Positions 1 through 7,787 of a DNA stretch of 39,304 nucleotides are shown here, one piece after another. The notes beneath the pieces are model-generated. The model made no database searches. It was not told where the DNA came from and saw only the letters and a program-made list of their open reading frames with translations. The first letter of the stretch is position 1, and each line of letters begins with the position of its first letter. Position numbers and translations under genes: made by a program. Source of the stretch: an uncultured Chloroflexota bacterium (GTDB taxonomy: Bacteria; Chloroflexota; Anaerolineae; Anaerolineales; Villigracilaceae); contig CAIWRB010000232.1 in assembly GCA_903914955.1 (NCBI GenBank), forward strand, positions 1 to 39,304. The letters are read 5' to 3'.

Positions 1-1039
<1,039 letters not shown>

Positions 1040-1040
1040 A

Positions 1041-1067
1041 AACTTCACTCTTGCGAGTGTAAAAGTT
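1041..1067 (-). other. Leader hairpin abutting 16S 5' end
   Basis: On the minus strand CACTC/GAGTG closes a GCAA (GNRA-type) tetraloop, flanked by an outer AACTT/AAGTT stem. It ends two bases before the inferred mature 16S 5' end, so it may act in pre-16S folding or processing (inference). Confidence 0.6.
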
Positions 1068-1115
1068 ACGGATTTACTGGTTCAACAAAAATTTTGTTTC
1101 CTATCACTTTTCAGT

Positions 1116-1127
1116 TGTTAAGGTGCT
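1116..1127 (-). promoter_or_regulatory. boxA-like rRNA antitermination element
   Basis: The minus strand reads AGCACCTTAACA, close to the rRNA boxA consensus TGCTCTTTAACA, and lies in the transcribed 16S leader about 80 nt before the mature end, where NusB/S10-binding boxA elements normally occur. Confidence 0.6.
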
Positions 1128-1196
1128 TGCCATTTGAGCGAGCGGTATTCTACCCGCTTCCATAACCGCCGTCAAGTCTTTTTACAGACTAAAATA

Positions 1197-1220
1197 CCGA
1201 TGCTTTTCTTTTTGCATCGG
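1197..1220 (-). other. Leader hairpin CCGATGC/GCATCGG
   Basis: A perfect 7-bp stem with a 10-nt A/G-rich loop (minus strand) lies in the 16S leader, followed by a smaller AGTCT/AGACT stem at about 1175-1190. The leader is clearly structured; the role is unknown. Confidence 0.5.
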
Positions 1221-1329
1221 CTGTCAGGCTTCAAAACTTTTGCTCTGGGTCTCTGACGGGAGACGGTTACTCAGTTGTAATCGATTTGTCTTTGCGACGA
1301 AATCTTTTCGTTTCTACTGGCGAAGTGCA

Positions 1330-1357
1330 ATTATATGCATATCTTTGTCTTTGTCAA
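1330..1357 (-). promoter_or_regulatory. rRNA operon promoter (sigma-70 type)
   Basis: On the minus strand there is a perfect TTGACA (1352-1357), a 16-bp spacer and a perfect TATAAT (1330-1335). Predicted transcription start is near 1323, giving a leader of about 285 nt before 16S. Both hexamers match consensus, as expected for a strong rRNA promoter. Confidence 0.85.
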
Positions 1358-1523
1358 TAGATTGCATGGCTTTTCAACCTTAAAAAATCTGGCTGATTTA
1401 CTTTCTTTTTTTGGACAAGGAGCACTACAAATCCCTCAAAATCAGGTTGACCATACTTTCGATTCTTTTCTCATAATTTAAATTTTTTATTTGCTTACGA
1501 ACAGAATTCTCATTGCCCCAGCG

Positions 1524-2129
1524 TTAGTTCATTGCCTGTCTTCCAGATAAAGCGCGCAACAATGTATTTTGATCTGCGTATTCAAGATCACCTCCAACGG
1601 GCAGACCGCGCGCCAGGCGCGTGACCTTCACACCCATTGGCTCCAACTGTTGACTCAAATAAATAGCGGTCGTATCCCCTTCCATACTTGGATTGGTGGC
1701 GAGAATAACTTCCTGAATCCCTCCTCGCGCGACGCGCTCCACCAATTGTTTGATCTTCAAGTCGTCAGGGCCAACGCCTTCGATGGGAGATAAGACTCCC
1801 TGCAAGACATGATACTTGCCATGAAAACCAGCGGTTCGTTCAAGCGCCACTACATCCAACGCTTCTTCTACAACGCAGATCAATGAATTTTCACGTTTGG
1901 AAGATTCGCAAATTTCGCAGCGTTCACGGCCTGCTTCGGTAATATTGAAACATTCCTTGCAAAACGCGGTATTGACTTTTAAGTTCGCCAGCGCCGCGGA
2001 CAAATCTAGCGAAACATCTTCAGATGCACGCAATAAATAAAAAGCCAGTCGTGAAGCAGACTTTGGCCCAATACCTGGCAGACGCTCGAGGGCGGTGATT
2101 AAACTTTGAATAGATTCTGGAAGAAGCAT
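1524..2129 (-). CDS. recR: Recombination mediator RecR
   Basis: RecR acts with RecO (and RecF) to load RecA on SSB-coated single-stranded DNA in gap repair. The 201-aa product has the N-terminal helix-hairpin-helix (ERLPGIGPKSASRLA), a four-cysteine zinc finger (two CxxC pairs: CKEC and CEIC), and a Toprim domain beginning LICVVEE, ending with the conserved ARGLPVGGDLEYAD segment. The frame is open upstream to 2228, but that start would overlap ybaB by 65 nt and add a non-conserved 33-residue leader. The ATG at 2129 gives the family length (about 200 aa) and the normal MLLPESIQ-type N terminus. It is the last gene of dnaX-ybaB-recR, an order conserved across bacteria, with no strong Shine-Dalgarno. 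Confidence 0.96.
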   Translation of the reverse strand: MLLPESIQSLITALERLPGIGPKSASRLAFYLLRASEDVSLDLSAALANLKVNTAFCKECFNITEAGRERCEICESSKRENSLICVVEEALDVVALERTAGFHGKYHVLQGVLSPIEGVGPDDLKIKQLVERVARGGIQEVILATNPSMEGDTTAIYLSQQLEPMGVKVTRLARGLPVGGDLEYADQNTLLRALSGRQAMN

Positions 2130-2136
2130 AGGTTTT

Positions 2137-2168
2137 ATGTTTGAACGTTGAAACGTGAAAAAGTTAAA
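2137..2168. repeat. Degenerate octamer array (ybaB-recR gap)
   Basis: Four consecutive 8-mers, ATGTTTGA, ACGTTGAA, ACGTGAAA, AAGTTAAA, span the short gap and overlap the ybaB stop codon at 2164-2166. The same periodicity occurs in the dnaK-dnaJ and grpE-dnaK gaps. Confidence 0.6.
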
Positions 2169-2502
2169 ACGGCAACCCACCCGAGAGCGGACCCAATCTC
2201 TGGTTGGCGAGTTCGCGTGATTGATCAAGCGCCATATTTACAACAGAGAGGACAAGATCTTGCAGCATCTCGGCATCTGCATCTTTTAACAACTCAGGGT
2301 CAATAATTACTTCACGACATTTCTGGTCGCCGGTCATGGTGACTTTGATCGCTCCGCCGCCAGCCGTTGCAGTGACCGTCTCATCCGCAAGTTTGATTTG
2401 CGCTTCCTCCATCTGCTTTTGCACGCGCTGTAATTGCTGCATCATGCCTGATTGTGATTGCCCACCGCCCATCGATGAGCCTTTGTTAAATCCTTTTGCC
2501 AT
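2164..2502 (-). CDS. YbaB/EbfC family nucleoid-associated protein
   Basis: Small DNA-binding dimer of the YbaB/EbfC family, thought to act as a nucleoid-associated protein and often linked to RecR function. The 112-aa protein has a Gly/Ser/Gln-rich N-terminal tail (residues 1-20), a coiled helix MMQQLQRVQKQMEEAQ, the conserved beta core (TAGGGAIKVTMTGDQ, REVIIDPE) and the C-terminal helical dimer region ending GGLPF. Length is typical (about 100-115 aa). It sits between dnaX and recR, the classic arrangement. Confidence 0.95.
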   Translation of the reverse strand: MAKGFNKGSSMGGGQSQSGMMQQLQRVQKQMEEAQIKLADETVTATAGGGAIKVTMTGDQKCREVIIDPELLKDADAEMLQDLVLSVVNMALDQSRELANQRLGPLSGGLPF

Positions 2503-2526
2503 ATGAACCTCTATATTTTAAAACTG

Positions 2527-2554
2527 AGATTCGATATTCGATTAACGAATATCG
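2527..2554. repeat. Heptamer array forming a 9-bp hairpin
   Basis: Four 7-mers AGATTCG, ATATTCG, ATTAACG, AATATCG follow each other exactly. The last units form a perfect inverted repeat, CGATATTCG (2532-2540) and CGAATATCG (2546-2554), around a 5-nt loop, in the dnaX-ybaB gap. No T-run follows, so a terminator is unlikely. Confidence 0.6.
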
Positions 2555-2563
2555 GTCTTTCAC

Positions 2564-4096
2564 TTACATGTCCACGATTTCCCCGCCATGATGAATAGCT
2601 GCGGCGACCATACCGTCTTGTGCCACATTCGCGGGGACTTTGCCTTTGGCGTTTGTGACGATACAACGAACAGACAATTCCACATTGAAATTATCTTTGA
2701 TCATTTTTTTGATGGCTTCGATCTGATCTGGCTTATCGATCTTAGAGACAAGCACATCACTGGCTAATCCAAGCACGAGCGTTTTGCCCTGCACGTCGAT
2801 CATCTTGACCGAGTTTAACAACGCGGAAAGATTCGCCTGTGACTTTGGGAGAGATGCCGCCAAATGTTTCCACGAATTGGTGATGTCACTTGCGCTGATG
2901 ATGGATTTATCATCGGATGCGGATGCTTCGTTCTTAGCCTCGATCTTGGATACTGCTTGTTGAGTTAGAGCAAGCTTGGGCAGAGTCTGACGCGGCGCGG
3001 CGACTTGCGGGGATTCTGTCGGAGAGTCCAGTACTTCTGCTAAAGCGAGTTCAATGCTCAAGGATGGCTGCCAACCGCCGCGTAAATCCACAGCGGCGTT
3101 GTTAAATATTTTCATCATCCGCAGAACTTCGGACGTGTTGAATGATTTCGCGTGCTCATCCATTTGCTGCTTGACTTCGCGCGTAGCTTCGACTTGATCG
3201 ATGTTGCCCATTTGAATGAGCATGAGACCGCGCAGATATTCGACGATCTGACGGGCAAGCGAGCGCGGGTCGGCGCCAGAGTCGAGGGCACGGTGAATAG
3301 TTTCGAGTCCGCGCGCAGGCTGATGATCGAGAATGGACCCGATGATGTCGAGGACAGTTTTACTTGTGGCGGTGCCAAGAACGGTTTGCGCGAGAGCCAG
3401 CGTTATCTTCGTGCCTGTTGAAGAAAGTTGATCGAGCAGAGATTGCGCGTCGCGCATCCCGCCCGCAGACTGACGCGCAATGAGTATGAGCGCTTCGTCG
3501 TCGGCGGAGAGTTTCTCCTCGGCGACGATATGCTTAAGGTTGGCGACGATCTCATCCACTGGCACACGGCGGAACTCATGGCGCTGACAGCGGGATAAAA
3601 CAGTGGCGGGAATTTTATGAATTTCAGTCGTAGCTAAAACGAAGATGGCATGCGGCGGCGGTTCTTCGAGTGTTTTGAGAAGCGCGTTAAATGCGCCGCC
3701 AGACAGCATGTGAACTTCATCCACAACGTAAACTTTATACTTTCCCTGTGAAGGCGAAAAATTTATTTTTTCACGCAGATCACGAATATCGTCAACCCCA
3801 TTATTTGACGCCGCATCGATTTCTATCATATCCATAAAACGGTTTTCATTAACCGCTTCACAATTTCTGCAGGTATTATCGGGTCTTTGCGCGGGGTCTT
3901 CGTTGAGACAATTAACAGCCTTCGCCAGCAAACGCGCGACGGTCGTTTTACCCGTTCCGCGCGGACCCGCGAAAAGATAGGCGTGACCGACACGGTCCGC
4001 TTTGATGGAATTGGTCAGCGTCTGGACGACATGATCTTGTCCAACGACGGCGTCCCATCCTTTGGGGCGATATTTACGGTAAAGGGCTTGGGTCAT
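2564..4096 (-). CDS. dnaX: DNA polymerase III subunit gamma/tau
   Basis: Clamp-loader ATPase of the replicative polymerase. The 510-aa protein shows the AAA+ core: Walker A GPRGTGKT (44-51), Walker B VYVVDEVHM (about 122-130), sensor-1 region VLATTE and arginine finger SRC (168-170). The zinc module has C63, C76 and C79, but the position expected to hold the fourth cysteine is D73. Residues from about 380 form a divergent tau-like C terminus. No convincing programmed-frameshift site was seen; the only A7 run is near the C terminus and out of register. First gene of dnaX-ybaB-recR. No clear Shine-Dalgarno precedes the ATG. Confidence 0.97.
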   Translation of the reverse strand: MTQALYRKYRPKGWDAVVGQDHVVQTLTNSIKADRVGHAYLFAGPRGTGKTTVARLLAKAVNCLNEDPAQRPDNTCRNCEAVNENRFMDMIEIDAASNNGVDDIRDLREKINFSPSQGKYKVYVVDEVHMLSGGAFNALLKTLEEPPPHAIFVLATTEIHKIPATVLSRCQRHEFRRVPVDEIVANLKHIVAEEKLSADDEALILIARQSAGGMRDAQSLLDQLSSTGTKITLALAQTVLGTATSKTVLDIIGSILDHQPARGLETIHRALDSGADPRSLARQIVEYLRGLMLIQMGNIDQVEATREVKQQMDEHAKSFNTSEVLRMMKIFNNAAVDLRGGWQPSLSIELALAEVLDSPTESPQVAAPRQTLPKLALTQQAVSKIEAKNEASASDDKSIISASDITNSWKHLAASLPKSQANLSALLNSVKMIDVQGKTLVLGLASDVLVSKIDKPDQIEAIKKMIKDNFNVELSVRCIVTNAKGKVPANVAQDGMVAAAIHHGGEIVDM

Positions 4097-4180
4097 GTGG
4101 TTAGTTTCAGGTTACAAGTTTAAATTGACGGTTAAATAGTGATAAACGAAGTGAGAAGCTTGATGATACCAACAGAATTT

Positions 4181-4663
4181 TTACGGTACTCGATAAACCG
4201 CTCTCAAATTGCCTTGCGAATCAAATAAGCGGGCATTTTCACCAGAACTCCAAACAGCGTCGCTTATGCCCCAATACAGGTCAATGACAGTGTCGGTTCC
4301 TGTTGTGGTATGTATCTGCGCTGCGCCGTTCGGGTAAAGTATAAGTTTTGGAAACTTGAACGTATTTCCATTTTCATCTTTCAATTGCCAGCTTGCCAAA
4401 TCCAACTGACCTTCGCCTTCAAACTTCACAACCACGATCTCGGCGTCTTTTGAGCCCGCCCCCACCACGCTGCTAATCTTCACGGCGATATCTGTCTGCG
4501 GATTGACTGTAGATACTGCCGTATCACCGCTTGCAAACTGCTGTACCGAGGGCTGATTCACGGCGCGATAGTTGCGGTCATACCAAAACAGAATTGTCCC
4601 AGTCACACAGGCTGAGACGAAGACATTCAAGAGCAGGTAAAAAAACAGTTTGCGACGATCCAT
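4181..4663 (-). CDS. Membrane-anchored lamin-tail-domain protein
   Basis: The 160-aa protein starts with two basic residues (DRRK) and one hydrophobic helix (LFFYLLLNVFVSACVTGTIL, residues 6-25), then a polar linker and a beta-rich domain from about residue 60. That domain has the lamin tail (LTD) pattern: a W-x-L-x-D segment (WQLKDENGN), F-x-F/P, L-x-PNG, then LYWG, VW, GE and LFD-x-GNL near the end. LTD domains in bacteria are exported adhesive or binding modules; the exact role is unknown. It follows hepT by 3 nt, so it is probably in the same transcript as mntA-hepT. The cysteine at the end of the helix (residue 19) is not in a good lipobox. Confidence 0.75.
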   Translation of the reverse strand: MDRRKLFFYLLLNVFVSACVTGTILFWYDRNYRAVNQPSVQQFASGDTAVSTVNPQTDIAVKISSVVGAGSKDAEIVVVKFEGEGQLDLASWQLKDENGNTFKFPKLILYPNGAAQIHTTTGTDTVIDLYWGISDAVWSSGENARLFDSQGNLRAVYRVP

Positions 4664-4666
4664 GTG

Positions 4667-5095
4667 CTAATGCGCCTGTAAATATTTTTCGATCAACTGA
4701 AAATACTTGTGATAATCCTTTAACATTTTACCGGCGCTAAGATAAACAATTTTATGCTCAATGTCTTCATAATGATGTACCAGGCGATTTCGTAAACCCG
4801 TAGTGGAAGCAAGACGGTCGGATAACTTCTTTGAAAGAATTTTCAATTCTCCCAATTGCGAGAACGTGCTGAAATAAGACGTGGCTGGTTCGCTTTGCTC
4901 CGCTTCAATAATGGCTCTGTTTATATCGCTTGCAATTTCAACGATCAATTCAACCAATTTCTCTACAGCATGACGTTTTACATAATCTTTTTGATATTCG
5001 GCAACTCCAACAGAAGTCAAAGGCTCAAGTTCGCCAAGGTATTGAGCAAGGTTTTTCATTTTCAAGAAAATCACAGCTTTATTCAACCGCAACAT
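4667..5095 (-). CDS. hepT: HepT-like toxin (HEPN domain, DUF86)
   Basis: HEPN-family toxin of the MntA-HepT type; such toxins are RNases or translation inhibitors neutralised when MntA adds AMP to a tyrosine. The 142-aa all-helical protein has the hallmark R-x4-H-x-Y: R102, H107 and Y109 within RNRLVHHYEDI, where Y109 is the expected AMP-acceptor. All key residues are present, so the toxin looks intact. The ATG at 5095 overlaps the mntA end by 17 nt (translational coupling); an alternative ATG at 5059 would remove the first helix turns. It is an accessory module between housekeeping genes and probably horizontally mobile. Confidence 0.85.
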   Translation of the reverse strand: MLRLNKAVIFLKMKNLAQYLGELEPLTSVGVAEYQKDYVKRHAVEKLVELIVEIASDINRAIIEAEQSEPATSYFSTFSQLGELKILSKKLSDRLASTTGLRNRLVHHYEDIEHKIVYLSAGKMLKDYHKYFQLIEKYLQAH

Positions 5096-5507
5096 GAGGC
5101 ATCTCCTTAGCGCGGCGGGTGATAAACCTTCTTAAGTCATGACGAAATTTTTCTGTATCCCAATATTGCCGAAAGCTGAATGATTTCCAGGCATCCCAAG
5201 TATTCGACTTATCTTCAAACAACAGATTCCCCGTCGAAGCAACTTCAAATGCGAGGACTGGATTCGCATGATTCAAAACCACAAGATCAACTTCAGTGTT
5301 AAATAATGGAGACAATGCACCCCACAACTTCAATCGCTGATTGAAACTTAGAGGGTGATTTATCAATACTCCCAGATCAACGTCACTGTTTGCATTTGCC
5401 GTGCCACCAGCAACCGAGCCAAACAGCACAATCAACCGAATACCAAATTTTTGGACAATCGGCTTTAATACTTCTTTCGACGGAAGGGAAACGAGGATGG
5501 ATGTCAT
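5079..5507 (-). CDS. mntA: MntA-like antitoxin, minimal nucleotidyltransferase
   Basis: Minimal nucleotidyltransferase that, in the characterised MntA-HepT systems, AMPylates the HEPN toxin. The 142-aa protein has the signature G-S-x10-D-x-D: G30, S31, D42 and D44 in the segment FGSVAGGT...SDVDLGV, and the third acidic residue D74 in TEVDLVVLN. The catalytic triad is complete. It is followed by hepT with a 17-nt overlap, the standard order in this family. The C-terminal 40 residues are basic and aromatic. Paired expression with hepT is expected. Confidence 0.88.
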   Translation of the reverse strand: MTSILVSLPSKEVLKPIVQKFGIRLIVLFGSVAGGTANANSDVDLGVLINHPLSFNQRLKLWGALSPLFNTEVDLVVLNHANPVLAFEVASTGNLLFEDKSNTWDAWKSFSFRQYWDTEKFRHDLRRFITRRAKEMPHVAVE

Positions 5508-5544
5508 CTTTATTCATAAAAATTGTATCACGAATACAGTTCTA

Positions 5545-6477
5545 CTATTCAGCTTTTTGAAGCGCCAACGCAACCCAATCACCGATCTGACGTTGATCGA
5601 TTTTCTTCATCCCTTTCGCCTGCCCGGCCTCAATGACATGTTCCGCCTGATGAGCAAGGATTCCACTCAGGATGATCTCGCCAGTAGGATCGACCAAGTC
5701 TGCGAGTCCCGCGTCAAACAAGCGGATGATGATGGGCGCAAGAATATTCGCAACGACCAGCGGCGCGGATTTAATCTGGAAACTGCCATTCAAAACCTCA
5801 GTCACAGAACCCTGCCCGAGCATTAGTTCCGCCCCCACTCCGTTCGTATCCGCATTCTCGCGCGAGTTTTTGACAGACTCAATGTCAATATCCACACCGA
5901 GGACTTTTGTTGCGCCAAGTTTCAATGCAGCGATGGAAAGAATTCCAGAACCGCAGCCGACATCTATTACGATTTCCGCTTTACGATTTATGATTTGTGA
6001 TTGGTCAAAATAAACCTCCATCAACTCCAAACATAACTGTGTTGTCGGATGTGTGCCTGTGCCAAATGCCATGCCAGGGTCAATTTTAATCGGGATCCTT
6101 TCTGGCTCTGGCGACTCCAGCCACGCGGGCAGGATGAGGAGTCTCTGTCCGATGAGGATCGGCTTATAGTGTTGCTTCCAGGCTTCCATCCAGTTTTGAT
6201 CCGCGATCTGCTTGTAGGCAGGAGTCGGCACAGGCGTGATCATTCCCAAATAGAAAAGGCACTCTTCAAGTTTTTGCCGCGTTTCTTCCAATTGCTCGTT
6301 GACTTCCAAATAAGCGCGGACGGTGATCGGACCCGTTGCCGTGCCTTCATCTTCATCGTCTAAAAACTTTACGCCTTGCTCGGTCATCACACCATTGGGC
6401 GCGAAACGGGCAAAAACATCCGCAACGGATTCGGCGAGTTCGCCATTAACTGTCAGTGAAACTTCAAGCCAATTCAT
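5545..6477 (-). CDS. prmA: Ribosomal protein L11 methyltransferase
   Basis: PrmA uses S-adenosylmethionine to trimethylate ribosomal protein L11. The 310-aa protein starts with the substrate-recognition domain (MNWLEVSL), then a DPGMAFGTGTHPTT loop (133-146), SAM motif I DVGCGSG (172-178), the acidic VLGVDID strand and motif IV NILA. Length and order match the family (about 290-310 aa). Its ATG overlaps the stop of the DUF190 gene by 4 nt, indicating coupled translation in a crcB-DUF190-prmA unit. Confidence 0.95.
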   Translation of the reverse strand: MNWLEVSLTVNGELAESVADVFARFAPNGVMTEQGVKFLDDEDEGTATGPITVRAYLEVNEQLEETRQKLEECLFYLGMITPVPTPAYKQIADQNWMEAWKQHYKPILIGQRLLILPAWLESPEPERIPIKIDPGMAFGTGTHPTTQLCLELMEVYFDQSQIINRKAEIVIDVGCGSGILSIAALKLGATKVLGVDIDIESVKNSRENADTNGVGAELMLGQGSVTEVLNGSFQIKSAPLVVANILAPIIIRLFDAGLADLVDPTGEIILSGILAHQAEHVIEAGQAKGMKKIDQRQIGDWVALALQKAE

Positions 6478-6815
6478 TTTTTATCTGCCTTATAAAATCG
6501 GATTTGCGCCTTCTCCAGAGTGACCAAACCCGCCTGAAGATGTTCATCGATTGCTTCAAGAAAGGCTTCGAGTTTTTCTTTTGTATCCACGATCTCAACC
6601 ACGATCGGCATATCTTCGGAGAGACGCTCGATCTTGAAAGTATGAATGACGCGCGTGTTTGCACCAAAGCCCATGACGCCGCGTAAAACAGTCGCGCCTG
6701 CAAGTTCATGTTCGCGGGCTTGCAATACAAGCCATTCATACAACGATTTACCGTCATGGCGATCTGACTCGCCGATGAAAATACGAAGTAAATATCCTTC
6801 TTCAGGCAGGTGCAT
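6474..6815 (-). CDS. DUF190 PII-like protein
   Basis: DUF190 proteins have a PII-like (ferredoxin-fold) trimeric structure and are often encoded next to fluoride channels, where a regulatory role is suspected but unproven. The 113-aa protein shows the family pattern: LLRIFIGESD near the start, LYEWLV, then GATVLRGVMGFG and, later, MPIVVEIVD. It lies 3 nt after fluC and overlaps prmA by 4 nt. GGAG precedes the ATG at a good distance. Confidence 0.9.
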   Translation of the reverse strand: MHLPEEGYLLRIFIGESDRHDGKSLYEWLVLQAREHELAGATVLRGVMGFGANTRVIHTFKIERLSEDMPIVVEIVDTKEKLEAFLEAIDEHLQAGLVTLEKAQIRFYKADKK

Positions 6816-6818
6816 ATT

Positions 6819-7202
6819 TTATCTCCAGATCAAATATGAAACGGTGCGACCAAGCCAAACAGCGAACAGACCGAGGATCACATTCGCGCCGACATTCGCG
6901 AGCGCATTCATTATTTGGCTGTCACGCGCCAGGTTGAGCGTTTCATTTCCAAACGATGAGAATGTTGTGAATCCGCCCAATATACCAACAAACACAAACG
7001 ATCTTGATTCACTGGTAAACATGCCGCGCGCTTCCGCCAATTGGGCGAGGAAACCGATCACAAAGCATCCGATCAGATTGACGGCCAGTGTGCCAAAGGG
7101 GAAATCTATGCTTTTCGTGGACTGTTGGATGTATCCGCTAACAAGATAGCGCAGGATGGAGCCCATAAATCCACCAGCGCCGACGAGAAGGATGTTAGTC
7201 AA
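6819..7202 (-). CDS. crcB: Fluoride ion channel Fluc/CrcB
   Basis: Fluc channels export fluoride as dual-topology dimers. The 127-aa product has four hydrophobic segments and the family motifs: GAGGFMGSILRY (8-19), FPFGTLAVNLIGCF (34-47) and GGFTTFSSFGNE (76-87) with the pore phenylalanines and TTFSSF signature. The start is TTG at 7202, preceded by GGAG at 5-nt spacing, which gives the standard N terminus MTNILLVG. A single-gene Fluc implies a homodimer unless another copy exists elsewhere. No fluoride riboswitch was recognised in the short upstream gap. Confidence 0.93.
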   Translation of the reverse strand: MTNILLVGAGGFMGSILRYLVSGYIQQSTKSIDFPFGTLAVNLIGCFVIGFLAQLAEARGMFTSESRSFVFVGILGGFTTFSSFGNETLNLARDSQIMNALANVGANVILGLFAVWLGRTVSYLIWR

Positions 7203-7226
7203 AGCAACTCCATAAAATGTTTCAGA

Positions 7227-7685
7227 CTATTTTTCTTTCAAGTTTTTCACGACCAGATGAATTAGATTTTTTTCAGCAAATAACATGGACGGTAAATCGC
7301 TCACGTCAAAGTATTTCATTCCGGAAATCTCTGGGCTTTCCTTGAAGGTTCCGCTGGTGATCTTGCACAGATAAATCAAACTAATGTTGTGGTCTTCCTT
7401 TGAGCTTTCGGCCAGCAGTATTTTTTCAACTTTTATCTGCAAGCCTGTCTCTTCAAAGAACTCGCGGACAATTGCATTCTCTGGTTGTTCATTATATTCA
7501 AGGCCGCCGGCCGGGATTCCCCATTCCAATTTTCGATACGTATGTTTGAACAACAGAATGCGTCCATACTCATCAAAGATCATCGCGGCAACTGCCGCTC
7601 GAAATTTGGGACGGAGCATGCGCATGACAAGAACGTGCATCCACATAGGGAGCGTACGCCAGATTCGTAAAAAAATTCTCTTCAT
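7227..7685 (-). CDS. Nudix hydrolase
   Basis: Hydrolase of nucleoside diphosphates linked to other moieties; substrate unknown. The 152-aa protein has a complete Nudix box, G-x5-E-x7-REUxEExGU, with G60, E66, R74, E75, E78, E79 and G81 (REFFEETGL). The N terminus (residues 1-25) is hydrophobic and basic and looks like an amphipathic or membrane-associated helix, absent in minimal Nudix proteins. It lies 24 nt upstream of crcB on the same strand, so co-transcription is possible. Confidence 0.9.
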   Translation of the reverse strand: MKRIFLRIWRTLPMWMHVLVMRMLRPKFRAAVAAMIFDEYGRILLFKHTYRKLEWGIPAGGLEYNEQPENAIVREFFEETGLQIKVEKILLAESSKEDHNISLIYLCKITSGTFKESPEISGMKYFDVSDLPSMLFAEKNLIHLVVKNLKEK

Positions 7686-7745
7686 AAGTTTGAAACATTA
7701 TAAAGCAATCAACCGCACCGAATCAAAAACGAGCAGGCTCTCATC

Positions 7746-7787
7746 CACTCGTCACTGATCACTAATACCTATTCACTGCCACTATCC
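7746..7787. repeat. Degenerate heptamer array downstream of dnaJ
   Basis: Six consecutive 7-mers: CACTCGT, CACTGAT, CACTAAT, ACCTATT, CACTGCC, ACTATCC. They resemble the ATCAGTG-type heptameric wobble repeats known from some cyanobacterial and other filamentous bacterial intergenic DNA, and run into the dnaJ stop codon at 7782-7784. Confidence 0.6.

Larger units (their letters stand above)
1040..1523 (-). other. rrn leader and recR-rrn spacer
   Basis: This 484-bp stretch has no convincing gene. Its lower part (about 1040-1323) is the transcribed 16S leader, with several hairpins and a boxA-like element; a promoter sits at 1330-1357. A further small leader stem, GTCTC (1249-1253) with GAGAC (1260-1264), is visible. 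Between 1358 and the recR stop at 1524 the sequence is AT-rich with no clear terminator hairpin, so read-through from recR into the rRNA unit cannot be excluded. Confidence 0.75.

Noticed and set aside
2690-2730. Programmed frameshift site in dnaX
   Set aside because: The only A7 run (near residue 466) is out of register for a standard -1 slippery heptamer and is too close to the end to make a gamma-sized product.
7203-7226. Fluoride riboswitch before crcB
   Set aside because: The gap is only 24 nt and lacks the conserved pseudoknot sequences of the crcB motif; none was seen upstream of the Nudix gene either.
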